This document shows positions 10,128 to 20,191 of a DNA stretch of 48,397 bases, piece after piece. A model generated the notes under the pieces. That model was not told the DNA's origin. It ran no database searches and was given only the letters and a program-made list of their open reading frames with translations. The stretch's first letter is position 1. Every line of letters starts with the position of its first letter. The position numbers and the translations under genes are program-made. The stretch is from Nemertoderma westbladi (taxonomy: Eukaryota > Xenacoelomorpha > Nemertodermatida > Nemertodermatidae), in assembly GCA_032718475.1 (NCBI GenBank), contig JAUCBJ010006725.1, forward strand, positions 1 to 48,397, written 5' to 3'.

Positions 10128-11068
10128 CGGTATATCAATTATTTTAAATAATTGAATTTCTGAATTTTAGGGTTACTTGGTTACTTTACTTACTTTATTA
10201 CTGTTATTTAAGCAGTAGTCCACTGATATTGAGACCTAATTGTTTTATGGTAGGCCTACTATTTATAAATCGTTAGATTTGATTTATAATATATATATAC
10301 CCGTTTTAATGGGTTTAGTCAATGTTTGAAATAAATGTTATTATTTCTGGGGAGTAATCACTACACAAAGCGGTGCGCTTTCAGTGAAGTGTTACTTATA
10401 GGACACTAAAACAAATAATTATAATTTACCTAAGTTACTTAATACTACAAATTACGTACAATTCGGGTTGAGATTACAATCTCTAAATAAACACAAAAAT
10501 TTACAAAAACACAAAATACGAAATTTTTAGGGTAATTTTACAAGAAGTCTACAAACCAGCCTAACAAAGGGTTAGAATTCTGGTTATTACAACGGACAGG
10601 GTACTACGGTATTTGAAATAATAAGTAGTAGTAAATACACTGCGTTGTCCAGATAGAAAAATACCACCGCCTGACGACCTATAGCCGTATCGCTATAGGT
10701 TCTACGTTATGTATCACGGAGTGTTCCTACCTGGAAGTTAATAGAGCTAATCGAACGTACCTATCAACCACTTTACAACACAAATATAATGCCTACACTA
10801 ATTACTTTCGGAAAGCTCTGTACACTAAACCCTAAATTAGGTACGAGTACTTGTATAACAAATAATCAGTAGTTAAATATGCTTGAACAGCTAAAAGAAC
10901 CACGGCATCTGCTGGAGTGACTGATGCACAAAATCACCAGTCTTTACCTACGCCAAGCAGCCCGTGTAGTACCGGGGTTAATTTAACTATAGCGGTATGT
11001 ATAACAAACACAATTACTGTAGGAACAAACTTGGGGAATGAATGTTGCGAATAATCGCATAAACTCTG

Positions 11069-11648
11069 AATAATAAATATTACGCTACGCGTACAAACTA
11101 CTCAAACAAAATGCAGACCGAACACTGACAGACTACCATCAAGCCTAAACAAACTACGGTATATGCAGACTCCGAAATGATTAGGGAGTATGCGCTCTAA
11201 CCCAGTAGTGCGACTTATTCTTTAGTTGGGGGTTTACCTTACAGCGTTCGCTGCCCCTACTTCCTAACCGTACTTAATCGGACAGGTGATCTACACACGC
11301 TGCAATCCGCTCAGGCCTAATTACAGCCAGACAATTATCCAGCCTACAAATTATCTAAATAAATATTATACGCTACCCGTACAGACTTACACAAACAAAG
11401 TACAGACTAAACGATGGCAGACTACTCTCAAGCCTAAATAAACTACAGGACATGCAGACTCCGAAATGATTAGGGAGTATGCGTTCTAACCCAGTAGTAC
11501 GACTTATTCTTTAGTTGGGGGTTTACCTTACAGCATTCGCTGCCCCTACTTCCTAACCGTACTTAATCGGACAGATGATCTACACACACTGCAATTCGTT
11601 CAGACTTAACAGCAATCAGACAACAGCTCAGCCTACAAATCGTCTGTA
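11069..11648. repeat. Two-copy tandem duplication, period about 290 bp
   Basis: The first copy begins AATAAATATTACGCTACGCG near 11069 and the second, slightly diverged, near 11357. Both contain the same block, ATGATTAGGGAGTATGCG through CTTATTCTTTAGTTGGGG to CCTAACCGTACTTAATCGG. Divergence is a few percent. It lies in the presumed BEL-1 LTR/leader, so it may be an enhancer-like duplication. Confidence 0.85.
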
Positions 11649-11814
11649 CAATCTGATCAGGTTTACACGCCTTCTGTTCAATACTGGCCTACAAATAAAT
11701 AAAACTTGACAGAAATAAGTAAACCATATAAAGGAATAAGGGGTGATCAATCCCTAATCCCTTAAACAGCCTACCGGTATGCAACAATCAAATCGAATAA
11801 TACTAGTGTACTTA

Positions 11815-11935
11815 TACGGAAGTACCGGTTAGAACAGCTAGGCCTACGGACCTACGGCAGTACCGGTTCTGGCAGTTGGGCCTACTGACCTACAGATGTA
11901 CCGGTTCAGGTTTACCGGTTGACCGGTACTTTCAA
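11815..11935. repeat. ACCGGTT short tandem repeats
   Basis: TACCGGTT or a close variant occurs five times (near 11822, 11862, 11899, 11915 and 11927), with intervening GGCCTAC-GACCTAC segments about 40 bases apart. It shares the ACCGGT core with the leader repeats at 7061-7345. Confidence 0.7.
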
Positions 11936-13515
11936 CTTTATTGCTTACTGCAATAAAGAAGCTATATCCTTTAATGTTCGCGCTTTCAGACCTTTGGCAG
12001 TTTAACCCGCCAAATTAAGATGTCTTCTAGATATTAAATCGCTTTTTAGCCTATGACAAGTATTTGATTCACTACACTAGTAGAAACCAATCTGTGCGCG
12101 ACCATTCACCCGCTGGATATTCCCGGGAGATTGGGTTCGACGGTTTAATTTTATTGCTATGTAAGCCTAATGTATTATTCGACTGACAGTATTATATAAT
12201 CTCTGACAATATTATTCACCTTCGGGAATATTAACAGTTCCTTTAGGACGTGGCGCTTTATCTATATAAACAGAGTTATGACTTAAACTACTCACAACGA
12301 TATGGCTTAATTATAATTCACATATATGGCGCATTCTTTAGGAATTGCTTCTTTAACAGACTCACTCATACGCAATGCTGCACAATACTGCACACTAATC
12401 TGCCAATCTTCACTGATTTTAGTCACATATAAAAGGAACACAGACTGACTCATTTAGGGTCTATCAAATAACATTAGATTCACTTCAAACCACTTTAACA
12501 TAAGTCACAATCGTTATTGGTAACCTTTCTCTCTTACCTTCGGTATATCAAGAATATTGGGTGTCGGGGTTATTTCTCGTTATTCCAATATAATAATTCA
12601 TCAACCAATATAATGATTAACCGACAACAAATAGCAGTACACAGTATTGATTGAGCAGGTAAATTTTAGCAGTTTCAGCAGTTATTAAAAGCCGTGTGGT
12701 ACGGTGTGTCAAATGCGTTAAAGGATATATGTCCTTATAATTAAACCTACTAGTGTTGAGCTAAAAAGCAGAAAGCATAAAACACTACAAAGCCGTTCTT
12801 CGTGGCTTTGAAAAACTCGTGACTACTGCTCTATACGATGATACCAACTACCCTTATTCCACGAAGCTCCCGTTCAACACAGAGAAAGAGCAGTGAGATA
12901 GGAAAATTTCAGTTCAGTAGCTCTGTGATAGGTCAAAATCAAGGCTAACTCAAATTCTATTGGGAGATACAAAAACAAGGCTATGACGCAACCTCCCTAG
13001 GCTTGTTGGCCGATTAAACAGAGCCCAGATGCCTGCGTACAGCAAATCAGCCAATAAGCTGGTAACTTGCACTATTTTTAGCTATAGATCCCTTTTGAGA
13101 GTATTCTAGCGACTGGGGGGGAACTGGCCAACAAGGCAAACGAATCAGTTATCCCACAAAAGCTTTTACAAAACAAGTTAGATTTAGTTAAAGCAGCCAA
13201 GGTTCCAGTTAGATCGTTTAGGTAAAGGGCGTCGTATCTAGATACTGTACGGTTAATAATTTGGTAATGATATTGATTGTAGCTGATTTTCCGCAGACCT
13301 AGCAAATACACTAAATACGTTATTCTCGGCCTCCAATCAGTTTGGTGTTGTTGCAAAATTTGTGGTGGAAGCCGTTGAATAGTAGGCCTAGCTGAGCGGC
13401 TACACGTCGGCATTTGCCAGTTAGGCAGGTTGGATTGGTTTCACAGATGGAAAGGTTGTCAATCGCATTATGGATTAATCGTTAATATCGTACTGTAGAT
13501 GTTGATGGTTGGCCC

Positions 13516-13525
13516 TTAACCCTTT
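13516..13525 (+). mobile_element. piggyBac-like terminus (TTAACCCTTT), decayed element
   Basis: TTAACCCTTTGCGTACC resembles piggyBac-type ends, which insert at TTAA and start CCCTTT or similar. It is followed by the inverted motif GCGGCACTCTGCCGC (13541-13555), and TGCCGCC recurs to about 13875. No matching opposite end AAAGGGTTAA is seen, so this is a solo or decayed end. The 38.66-kb locus begins the same way. Confidence 0.35.
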
Positions 13526-13555
13526 GCGTACCAAACCTTAGCGGCACTCTGCCGC

Positions 13556-14145
13556 CTTTTTCATTCTAAATAATTTAGGACCATGCTCATAAAGTCGGGG
13601 TGTGCCGCCTTTACATATATTATCCTGACCCCCAGGGGGGCGGCAGGGTGCCGCCTTTATTTAAAACCTATAACTTTTTGAAAACTATTTGGGCGGACAA
13701 ATGGAGTTCATATTAGTGTTGGGCAGGGAAAACTCGTCTAGAAAGGTTAATTTAATATTGCTTGGAGGGATTACTATTGGTTTGAGGGTATTCTAAATTA
13801 CATAATTTATGCAAGTTAACTTTAATTTAGCCAATAATTTTGCTACAAATGATTAAAGCTCAGCAGTGTGCCGCCCTTGGGGTTCAAATCAAAGATTTAA
13901 TATTTATAAATTGGTTATAAAAAAAGAAGGGGGGGGTGGGGGGGGGGGGGGGGGGCTTTACATTTTTATGTAGGATGAAAAATGCAAAACCCTTCTTGGT
14001 CGATTTTTGTGCAGAATTTAATGGCGAATCCTAATATGTAAGTTATGACTTCTCAAGTTGTTTAGTTTCGGAGATATGACGATTTTACTATGAAAAGATT
14101 CCATAAAAATATGATTAACATTATTTTCCCCAAAAAATGTGTTTC
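13556..14145. other. Non-coding, TGCCGCC repeats and poly(G)
   Basis: No gene was recognised. TGCCGCC recurs (near 13607, 13650 and 13869), including the inverted pair GGCGGCAGGGTGCCGCC at about 13637-13654. A G-run with one T occupies 13929-13955. The first part may be the interior of the piggyBac-like element that starts at 13516. Confidence 0.5.
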
Positions 14146-14147
14146 CC

Positions 14148-14275
14148 GACTTAAACAGACAGACTAGATTTTGCCGAACATCAAAACTGACACCGGAAAT
14201 GAAATCAGCGACATGGAAAACCCCCAAAGCGAAACTTTTAGATATTTCGCGTGTTTTATTATATTTTGACGGACA
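14148..14275 (+). repeat. Diverged solitary copy of the 138-bp intronic satellite unit
   Basis: It contains ACAGACAGACTAGATTTTG, AAACTGACACCGGAAATGAA, AAACCCCCAAAGCGAAA and ATTTTGACGGACA in the same order as the satellite unit at 38.7-42.5 kb. It is clearly homologous but well diverged, so the family is older than the arrays. Confidence 0.7.
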
Positions 14276-14340
14276 TACCAAGAGACAATTAAAGGTCGTA
14301 CGCAACTTCCTGACTAACAGGGGCTTGTTATATATATATA

Positions 14341-14645
14341 AAATAAATATACAGGTAAACAATAGAGTCTTACACCCCACAAAACAATAAAAAAAACACA
14401 TTTATTTAGTGTATGACGGTTAGGCGTAGGGTTAGGGTGTGAGACATACCAGTATGTTGAGCATGGTTAAATAGATTTGTTTTTGTTTGTTGTTTTTTGT
14501 TTATGTCATGTTTTTGTGTTTGTATTGTTTGGGGTTTGACGATGGCCCGTGGGCCGAGTACTATTTTGGGCGTAATGTCCTGATTCTATGTTTTTTTATT
14601 GTTTTGTGGGGTGTAAGAATCTATTGTTTACCTGTGTATTTATTT
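14341..14645. mobile_element. Foldback/MITE-like element with ~58-bp inverted repeats
   Basis: The left arm 14341-14398 and right arm 14589-14645 are reverse complements with about two substitutions plus an A-run length difference; they include AGGTAAACAATAGA and CTTACACCCCACAAAACAAT. The loop is about 190 bases and encodes nothing recognisable. Satellite-like units lie on both sides, suggesting insertion between two units. Target duplications cannot be called in the TATA-rich flanks. Confidence 0.65.
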
Positions 14646-14660
14646 TTTATATTATACCAA

Positions 14661-14760
14661 CAGACAGGCAGACAAACAGAGTTAGTTTGTCCAAATTTGA
14701 AAACTAACATCAGCAATGAAATCAGCGACTACGAAAACCCCCATAGTGAAAATTTCAGCT
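14661..14760 (+). repeat. Second diverged satellite-like unit
   Basis: GACAGGCAGACAAACAGAG is followed by GAAAACTAACATCAGC, ATGAAATCAGCGAC and AAACCCCCATAGTGAAAA. It is homologous to 14148-14275 and to the 38.7-kb array. The foldback element at 14341-14645 lies between the two units. Confidence 0.65.
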
Positions 14761-14864
14761 GTCTGCTTCCTTAAAATCATTCATAAATGACTTTTAATTA
14801 ATTCATATCGGCAGTCACATAGCGAATGAACAATTTTCAAAGGTTCAAACTTTCTCATATTCGA

Positions 14865-14926
14865 ACAAATAATTAATCTGCAGTTACTTTCATAAATATA
14901 AAAGTAACTGGAGATTAATTATTTGT
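14865..14926. repeat. 62-nt near-perfect hairpin
   Basis: 26-base arms (14865-14890 and 14901-14926) are complementary except for one central G/G clash, around a 10-base loop CATAAATATA. Each arm includes TTAATCT and AGTTACTTT or its complement. It could be a tiny foldback element, a cruciform, or a small-RNA-like precursor; nothing shows transcription. Confidence 0.8.
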
Positions 14927-14971
14927 ATTATTAAATATTATTTAACTAAATATTCAATTCTTACTACGTCA

Positions 14972-15900
14972 CAATTCGGCTTCAGACCTGAAACAACTAC
15001 AACTCATACACTTCTTACAGTAATCGAACGAATCCATGACTCTCTTTACTCCAAAAACTCTACCTGCGCCATATTTATAGATCTCAAAAAGGCCTTTGAT
15101 ATCCTCAATCACCAAATTTTACTAAATAAGCTTCAATCTTACGGTATGGGAGGCCTACCAAATAAACTAATAGCTAGCTTTCTATCTGACTGCACCCAAA
15201 CGGTAACTATTGATAACCATACCTCTTCTCTAGAACCGCTGACCTGTGGTGTCCTCTTCTCTAGAACCGCTGACCTGTGGTGTCCCTCATACAGTAAATA
15301 ATTCGACCCAAATTCCATTAATCGCGCGTTATGTTAGACGTTCTGAAAGTACGAAATTTCTTGGAATTTGGGAAGATAATCAGTTAAATTGGAAGACCCA
15401 CGTAGGTAAAATTAGTAAAATATCAGGTATATTCTATAAACTTCGTCATATTTTCCCTTTACGCATTCTAATTTTCTCTATTTCACCCTTATCTGCACTA
15501 CGGTATTCTACTTTGGGAAGGTTCTTATAATGCTACACTCAAACCATTACGTATTTATTACGATTTATTATTAGATGTATCTTAGATGTATAACTTTTAG
15601 TCACTACCAATATTATTCTGCTTCTATATACAAATCTCTAGGTAATTTACCTCTTAAATCTCTCTATAAACACCAAGTAGGTTTGTTTGTGATATTAATT
15701 CTAAAACTGTTAATCCCTTGTCCTCTATAGCCCTTCATTTCGCCAAAACCTCTTCTATACATAACTACTCGACCCGCTCAGCAACCCAGGACAATTATTA
15801 TCACCTGCCGCTATTAAGGCTTAACCCAACAATCTTTGAGTTTTCAGGGCCATTCAATTTGAAATTCGACTTTGGTGTAGCCAATCCCATACCCTTCTAA
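14972..15900 (+). pseudogene. LINE reverse transcriptase fragment (Jockey/CR1-like), broken
   Basis: Translation from 14972 gives QFGFRPETTTTHTLLTVIE, then a catalytic-region run IFIDLKKAFDILNHQILL and YGMGGLPNKLIASFL up to about 15252. The central RT, including the FADD box, is deleted. It resumes at about 15345 with the C-terminal signature STKFLGIWEDNQLNWKTHV and KISKISGIFYKLRHIFP. Frameshifts follow, and traces of the extreme C-terminus (HNYSTRSATQDNYYHLPLLR, FSGPF) reach 15900. It is a different LINE lineage from the RTE-like copies. It is dead: internal deletion, a 31-bp tandem duplication and several frame changes. Confidence 0.8.
15222..15283 (+). repeat. 31-bp perfect tandem duplication in LINE pseudogene
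   Basis: CCTCTTCTCTAGAACCGCTG plus 11 further bases occurs twice head to tail (15222-15252 and 15253-15283), exactly at the edge of the RT internal deletion. It probably arose in the same repair event. Confidence 0.9.
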
Positions 15901-17370
15901 ACTAGCTGGCACCGTCACTAGCTATGCTATAGGTACCAGTCAGTTGGCCCCACTTGCACTTGCGTATAACAATAATATTTTCCGTGTAATGGGGCTTTCC
16001 TGTGTTACTTATTTCTAATAATTATTTAACATACGATATAGGCCCATCCATAATGTGCTTTAAAAAGTACCCCACACATTTCGTATCGGGCTTCAGATCG
16101 TCCATCCACAACCCCCCCCCCCCCCCCCCCCCTCCCCCGCCCTATTCCTACAGTACCTTAATATGCTCTGGCTAAACCATGGATATTTGTCATTATTTTA
16201 ACAAATTAAAGAAATGCCCTTTTTTGAAAAAACGAACCGCCCTTTTAAAATCCTGGCTACGGGCCTGTTACAAAGCTAAAGCAATATACTCTGCCTCCGT
16301 TTTCCCCGCTCCCCAATTTACTGACCACATGCCTCTCAAGATAACTCAATAACTTATACAGTAAGTTAGGCTTGAAGCCAAACTGCATTCATTACATTAA
16401 GCTGAGTGCCCTCAGCCCTCAGCCCTCAGCCCTCAGCTCTGTGACTGTATCTCGCTTATAGCAGCAGCGTATTATGTCCGTTAAACCTACCCACGCGTGA
16501 AACTGGATCATCGGGCAGCTGCTTCAAGCTGTCTTCACATCACATCGTTCGCGAGATGGTTTGCCTAACCTAAAGCCTCAGTACAGCGTTGCTCTAACAA
16601 ATATTACAGGGAAGGGAGCCAATTTGAATTGGGTCTTATTATGTACAATAGCTTCGTATTCAAGCTTGTCTCCACAGTGAATGGGGGCCTTAGAGCTTTG
16701 TGAGGGGCCCAAATAAAGCCCAAGAAATTAGCCAAACAAAAGCAGTATGTGACATGGCAAGACTATGAGTTTACTTTGTAAGAGAGGAGATCTAAAGATA
16801 GCCTACAAAGTAAAAACCGAACAACCACAACCGAAATCATTTCAAGGTTGAGAAAGCTAAATAAGTCTTAAAGTGGCCTATACTGTAACACCAGCCAGGA
16901 GAAGTATATATATAAAGGATAAAATTGAAGACATTAGATAGATAGATAGTTTATTGGCAAATAATAACTAGACAAAAACACCAGAGCTCAATAACAGTAA
17001 CAACATAATACCATAATACAATTAATCGTAAATCTATTATTTGTCCACATATTACGACAGCAGAATATCATTACAGAAATATTGCCAATTTATAAAATAT
17101 ACATATACATATACATATACATATACGGCACCCATAGTTATAGAAAAATTGGACCTAGAATAGTATAAACCTTCTCCTTATTTATTTTATTACTTACTAA
17201 ACACCTCTTGCACCTTTATTTTCTTACTAAACACATCGTGCACCTCATAACAACATGTATTACATCTGCTTACATATATATCAAAAATCAAGACTACCTG
17301 GCAAACTGTAAATGAGGTAAATCTGGTTGGAAAAGTTGTGCAAAGGGGCGCCTCTAAGCCGATAGTCCTG
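15901..17370. other. Non-coding, microsatellites
   Basis: No gene was recognised. It contains a C-run interrupted by one T (16112-16138), CCCTCAG repeats (16408-16436), GATA repeats (about 16936-16950) and ATACAT repeats (17101-17126). Confidence 0.6.
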
Positions 17371-18213
17371 AAGAACGTGTTGGGAAATGGAAAGATCACT
17401 TCAGCAACTTGCTTTGGCAGCCACCAAACATCGAGGTCAGCCCTGCAAGCAAAATAACTGACAAGGCACTACCTATAGAAACAGGGGACTTCACACCTGC
17501 TCCAAAGAATCATTAATAGCATGTCCAATCATCATAAATCGAGTGGATTAGGTGAAATCCCAGCGTAGGTATGGAAAACCGGAGTGCTAAACTAATTATT
17601 GGATATTTGCAACCAGATGCTGAAAGGGGAAAAGCCACCACCAATTTGGACTAAAGTTCAACTAAAGCCTCTCCCCAAGAAAGGAGACCTCGGTATACCA
17701 ACAAACTATCGTGGGATCTGTCCGCTTGTGGTAGCTGCCAAAATATACAATGAAATGATTCTATATAGGATTAGGCCTCACATAGAGAAACTACTGCGTA
17801 AGAGCCAAAACGGATTTCGACCAAGTAGATCAACAATAGCTGAGATACTGGTGCTAAGGAGGTTGGTTAAAGGAATTTGTGGATTTCCAGAAAGCATTGT
17901 ACTCCATCGAAAGAGTTAAAATGCTGGAAATACTAAGAGCTTATGGAATACCAGAAGTAATTGTCGCTGGCATTGTGTTGTTATATTGTTTATTTCATAT
18001 CTGGAGAAGCAAGTAGTCATACCAGATCTACTTTTCTGGCAACCAACACAAGGAAAGACAAAAGGTGGACGACTTGCTATAACACATAAATACCAACTTG
18101 AAAGGGATACTGGACTTGTAAGAAACGAAATTGCGACAACTATGGAGAATCGGGAAGCCTGGAAGGATCTCATTTCCACTGTCCGAGTTAGGTCGACCTA
18201 GTAGTAGTAGTAG
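17371..18213 (+). pseudogene. RTE-like LINE fragment with (TAG)n tail
   Basis: It begins near GKWKDHFSNLL, matching the start of the linker before RT in the 7.4-kb LINE. It continues after stops with LKPLPKKGDLGIPTNYRGI and QNGFRPSRSTIAEILVLRRL (about 17650-17870). The RT core is then deleted, and it resumes with the C-terminus LLFWQPTQGKTKGGR and ENREAWKDLI. It ends CGACCTAGTAGTAGTAGTAG at about 18213. Alignment with the 7.4-kb copy is obvious by eye, so it is the same clade but an older, inactive member. The tail shows what the intact 3' end of the family looks like. Confidence 0.82.
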
Positions 18214-18246
18214 TATGGAGACTCTAATTTTAATTCATGTCACAAG

Positions 18247-18251
18247 GACTA
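18247..18251. repeat. BEL-2 target-site duplication, left (GACTA)
   Basis: Five-base direct repeat abutting the left LTR; the partner is at 34344-34348. Confidence 0.88.
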
Positions 18252-20191
18252 TAATTGAAGAGATACGCCTATTCCTACTATTGGAAGAGACGGTAACAAT
18301 ACCTGCAATATCTTACTGTAAAGTTTGTAAATCAAATCATAAATCCGACCTTCTCACCAAAACAGTAAACTCTAAGTAAGCGAATATATTGCAGTATCGA
18401 TCTCTTATAACCGGTGAGGCAGAAAACAGTCTACGAGCAGACAAACTTCGATAAAACAAAATCCCGCGCAGCGAATCCTAAAATCAGGCTGACTCACTGA
18501 CGGACTAAGGGGCTCGTATACTTTGCCGCGGTGTGATTTATATGGTTGGGCAAAGGGACGCTAGCTAGGTACAGAGGCAGATATTTGGAGATATCTAACT
18601 AGCGAGCAAAGTGCAGTAAGGACGAAAGTTAATTTTATATATTTTGAGGTGTAAATAATTTCTAACGCGCGTGTGTCAATTCTGAACGGTCAAAGCAGTT
18701 TTGCTCCTTCACATATATAATTACTGGGTACGGTGTGCATTTTACGAATATTCTAATTTTGTAACTTGTAGGTCTAATACTCACGAATGATAAGGTTCCT
18801 TCCCCTCTTGCGTATTTCCAGGACTCAAATTCAGGCATAAGGTTAATACTACGCCCAGAATTCGGCAATTTTAGGTACCAGGTCCCTGATACTAAGAAGA
18901 GATGTGTTAGTTTACTACTGTAGGCGTACGGGTACTAATAGCTATCCTGGCTCCTATCTAGAATTTTAGTCACCCAGGTAGTCCGGGTAACTTCCTATTA
19001 GGGCGTTGGCGGGGACACGGTAGATGTTAGTATATCCCTGATAGCCTCAATTTATTTGCGCCTAGTATAAACTGCCCTACCGCCTGAACGGTACAATCCT
19101 AATTCAGGTGAAAACACAGCAACCCCCTAGCCTACAAGTTCTAATGCAATGGACACCGTTGTACGGCAAATAGTCACAGACGCACCTGTACTTAGCAAGA
19201 GTTAAGCGTACAGTTTGCTGCACCCTAACCAATGTGTATGCTTCGTACCGGTGTGCCTACGTCCTATCTGCGTACTAGTATCTCTGCTCTCTCTCCCTCC
19301 CCCGTAGGAATATGAAGGTCTACTGCGGTTTTTCCTGAATCAAGACAGTACAGTCCCTTAGATGTAATTTTAGGCTTACAGCGTGTCACTACGTCTACCT
19401 TTTGATCTTTTGGTCTTATACTTAGGTAGCAAGGCGTCGAACGCTGTCTAACCTTTCAGGCGATGGGCGAATAACTCTAGATGGTATTGCGGGTTGTCTC
19501 TCGTCTACATTCCCGTGATGTTCCCGTTCATTGCTGCGGCCCGATCTCTAACCGGCCATCCTGTCCCTAAGTTTGTTCACCGTAGTGAATCCATGGTAAA
19601 ACAGATAGAAAAGGGCTGAGATTGACAAGTATTTCTAACTTTTATTACAAAAGATTATAATAATATGTACAATGTAATCTGAAATAAACTAAGCACGACA
19701 GAATAGATGTGAATATTGATATAATAGATTGTAGGATTGAGAAGTAGGAAGATAACTAATGAACAAATCGCACCTTTATATAGCAAATTTGTGCTGCAAT
19801 CAATCGAGAAAATTCTCGATTGTTCTATGGGTTCTAACAGGGTTTTAAAGATAGCTATTGGTCCAGCTAATATATAACTTGCACGACATTGGTTACAATC
19901 AAATAACTACAGTCTCATTGGTACAGACAAATGCAATTAATTTGTAGCAGTTAATTTAAATGAGTTGAAATTCTGCACAAAAAATAATTCGCACTTACTA
20001 GGATTCGAACTCAATACCTACTACACATATAATTTCCAACGCTCTACCGACTGAGCTACTGAACCACTTGACCGATGGGTGTACAAATGATAGAACCAAT
20101 ACGAATGAGAACTCAAAGCAATCTTTACAAAGTTAATCCGAATAAAATAAAATTTTGAAAATCCACGGCATTTAGGGAATATAATTCTATA
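18252..20191 (-). repeat. BEL-2 3' LTR (1940 bp, full length)
   Basis: Matches 33012-34343 except for three substitutions (18593, 19064 and 19949) and an extra 608 bases (about 19255-19862). It contains a tRNA-like module (19990-20065), a T6 run on the minus strand (19979-19984) and a 10-bp inverted repeat CAATCGAGAA/TTCTCGATTG around 19800-19821. In element orientation it starts TATAGAATTA and ends CTTCAATTA. Confidence 0.93.
19990..20065 (-). promoter_or_regulatory. tRNA-like Pol III promoter module in BEL-2 3' LTR
   Basis: On the minus strand there is a perfect A box TAGCTCAGTCGG within TAGCTCAGTCGGTAGAGC (20041-20058) and a B box GAGTTCGAATCC (20001-20012), spaced as in a tRNA. A T6 run about 6-10 bases further on could terminate Pol III. 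The anticodon and T stems do not pair well, so this is a tRNA-derived sequence, not a functional tRNA. Confidence 0.8.

Larger units (their letters stand above)
1..13440 (-). mobile_element. BEL-1: BEL/Pao LTR retrotransposon, partial at left edge
   Basis: An LTR retrotransposon of the BEL/Pao group lies on the minus strand. Visible in order are a leader, Gag with zinc knuckles, an A17-type protease, reverse transcriptase with YMDD, RNase H and the start of integrase; the remaining integrase and the 3' LTR lie beyond base 1. The order protease-RT-RNase H-integrase and the RNase H tail motif NPADIASRG are typical of BEL/Pao. The leader is interrupted by a LINE at 7346-10119. The right limit is a guess: the 5' LTR must lie between about 10.2 and 13.5 kb, but without the other LTR its ends cannot be fixed. 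No canonical primer-binding site was recognised. Confidence 0.85.
10128..13440 (-). other. BEL-1 remaining leader and presumed 5' LTR (boundaries unresolved)
   Basis: AT-rich DNA with no coding frame that I accept. It continues the BEL-1 leader directly (ACCGGT repeat at 10123) and holds two duplicated blocks typical of LTR/regulatory DNA (11069-11648 and 11815-11935), so it is best read as leader plus 5' LTR. The LTR limits cannot be assigned because the 3' copy lies outside the window. A 111-codon frame at 13078-13413 has no recognisable features. Confidence 0.5.

Noticed and set aside
13078-13413. Minus-strand 111-codon frame
   Set aside because: No recognisable motif, low-complexity neighbours and location in presumed LTR DNA; not enough to call a gene.
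10128-13440. Exact BEL-1 5' LTR ends and primer-binding site
   Set aside because: Without the 3' LTR in the window no repeat comparison is possible, and no tRNA complement was convincing.
18662-18868. 68-codon frame present twice (also 33422-33628)
   Set aside because: The identical frame is simply the LTR duplicated; no coding motif.
19990-20065. Functional tRNA gene
   Set aside because: A and B boxes are perfect but anticodon and T stems do not pair properly; better described as tRNA-derived.
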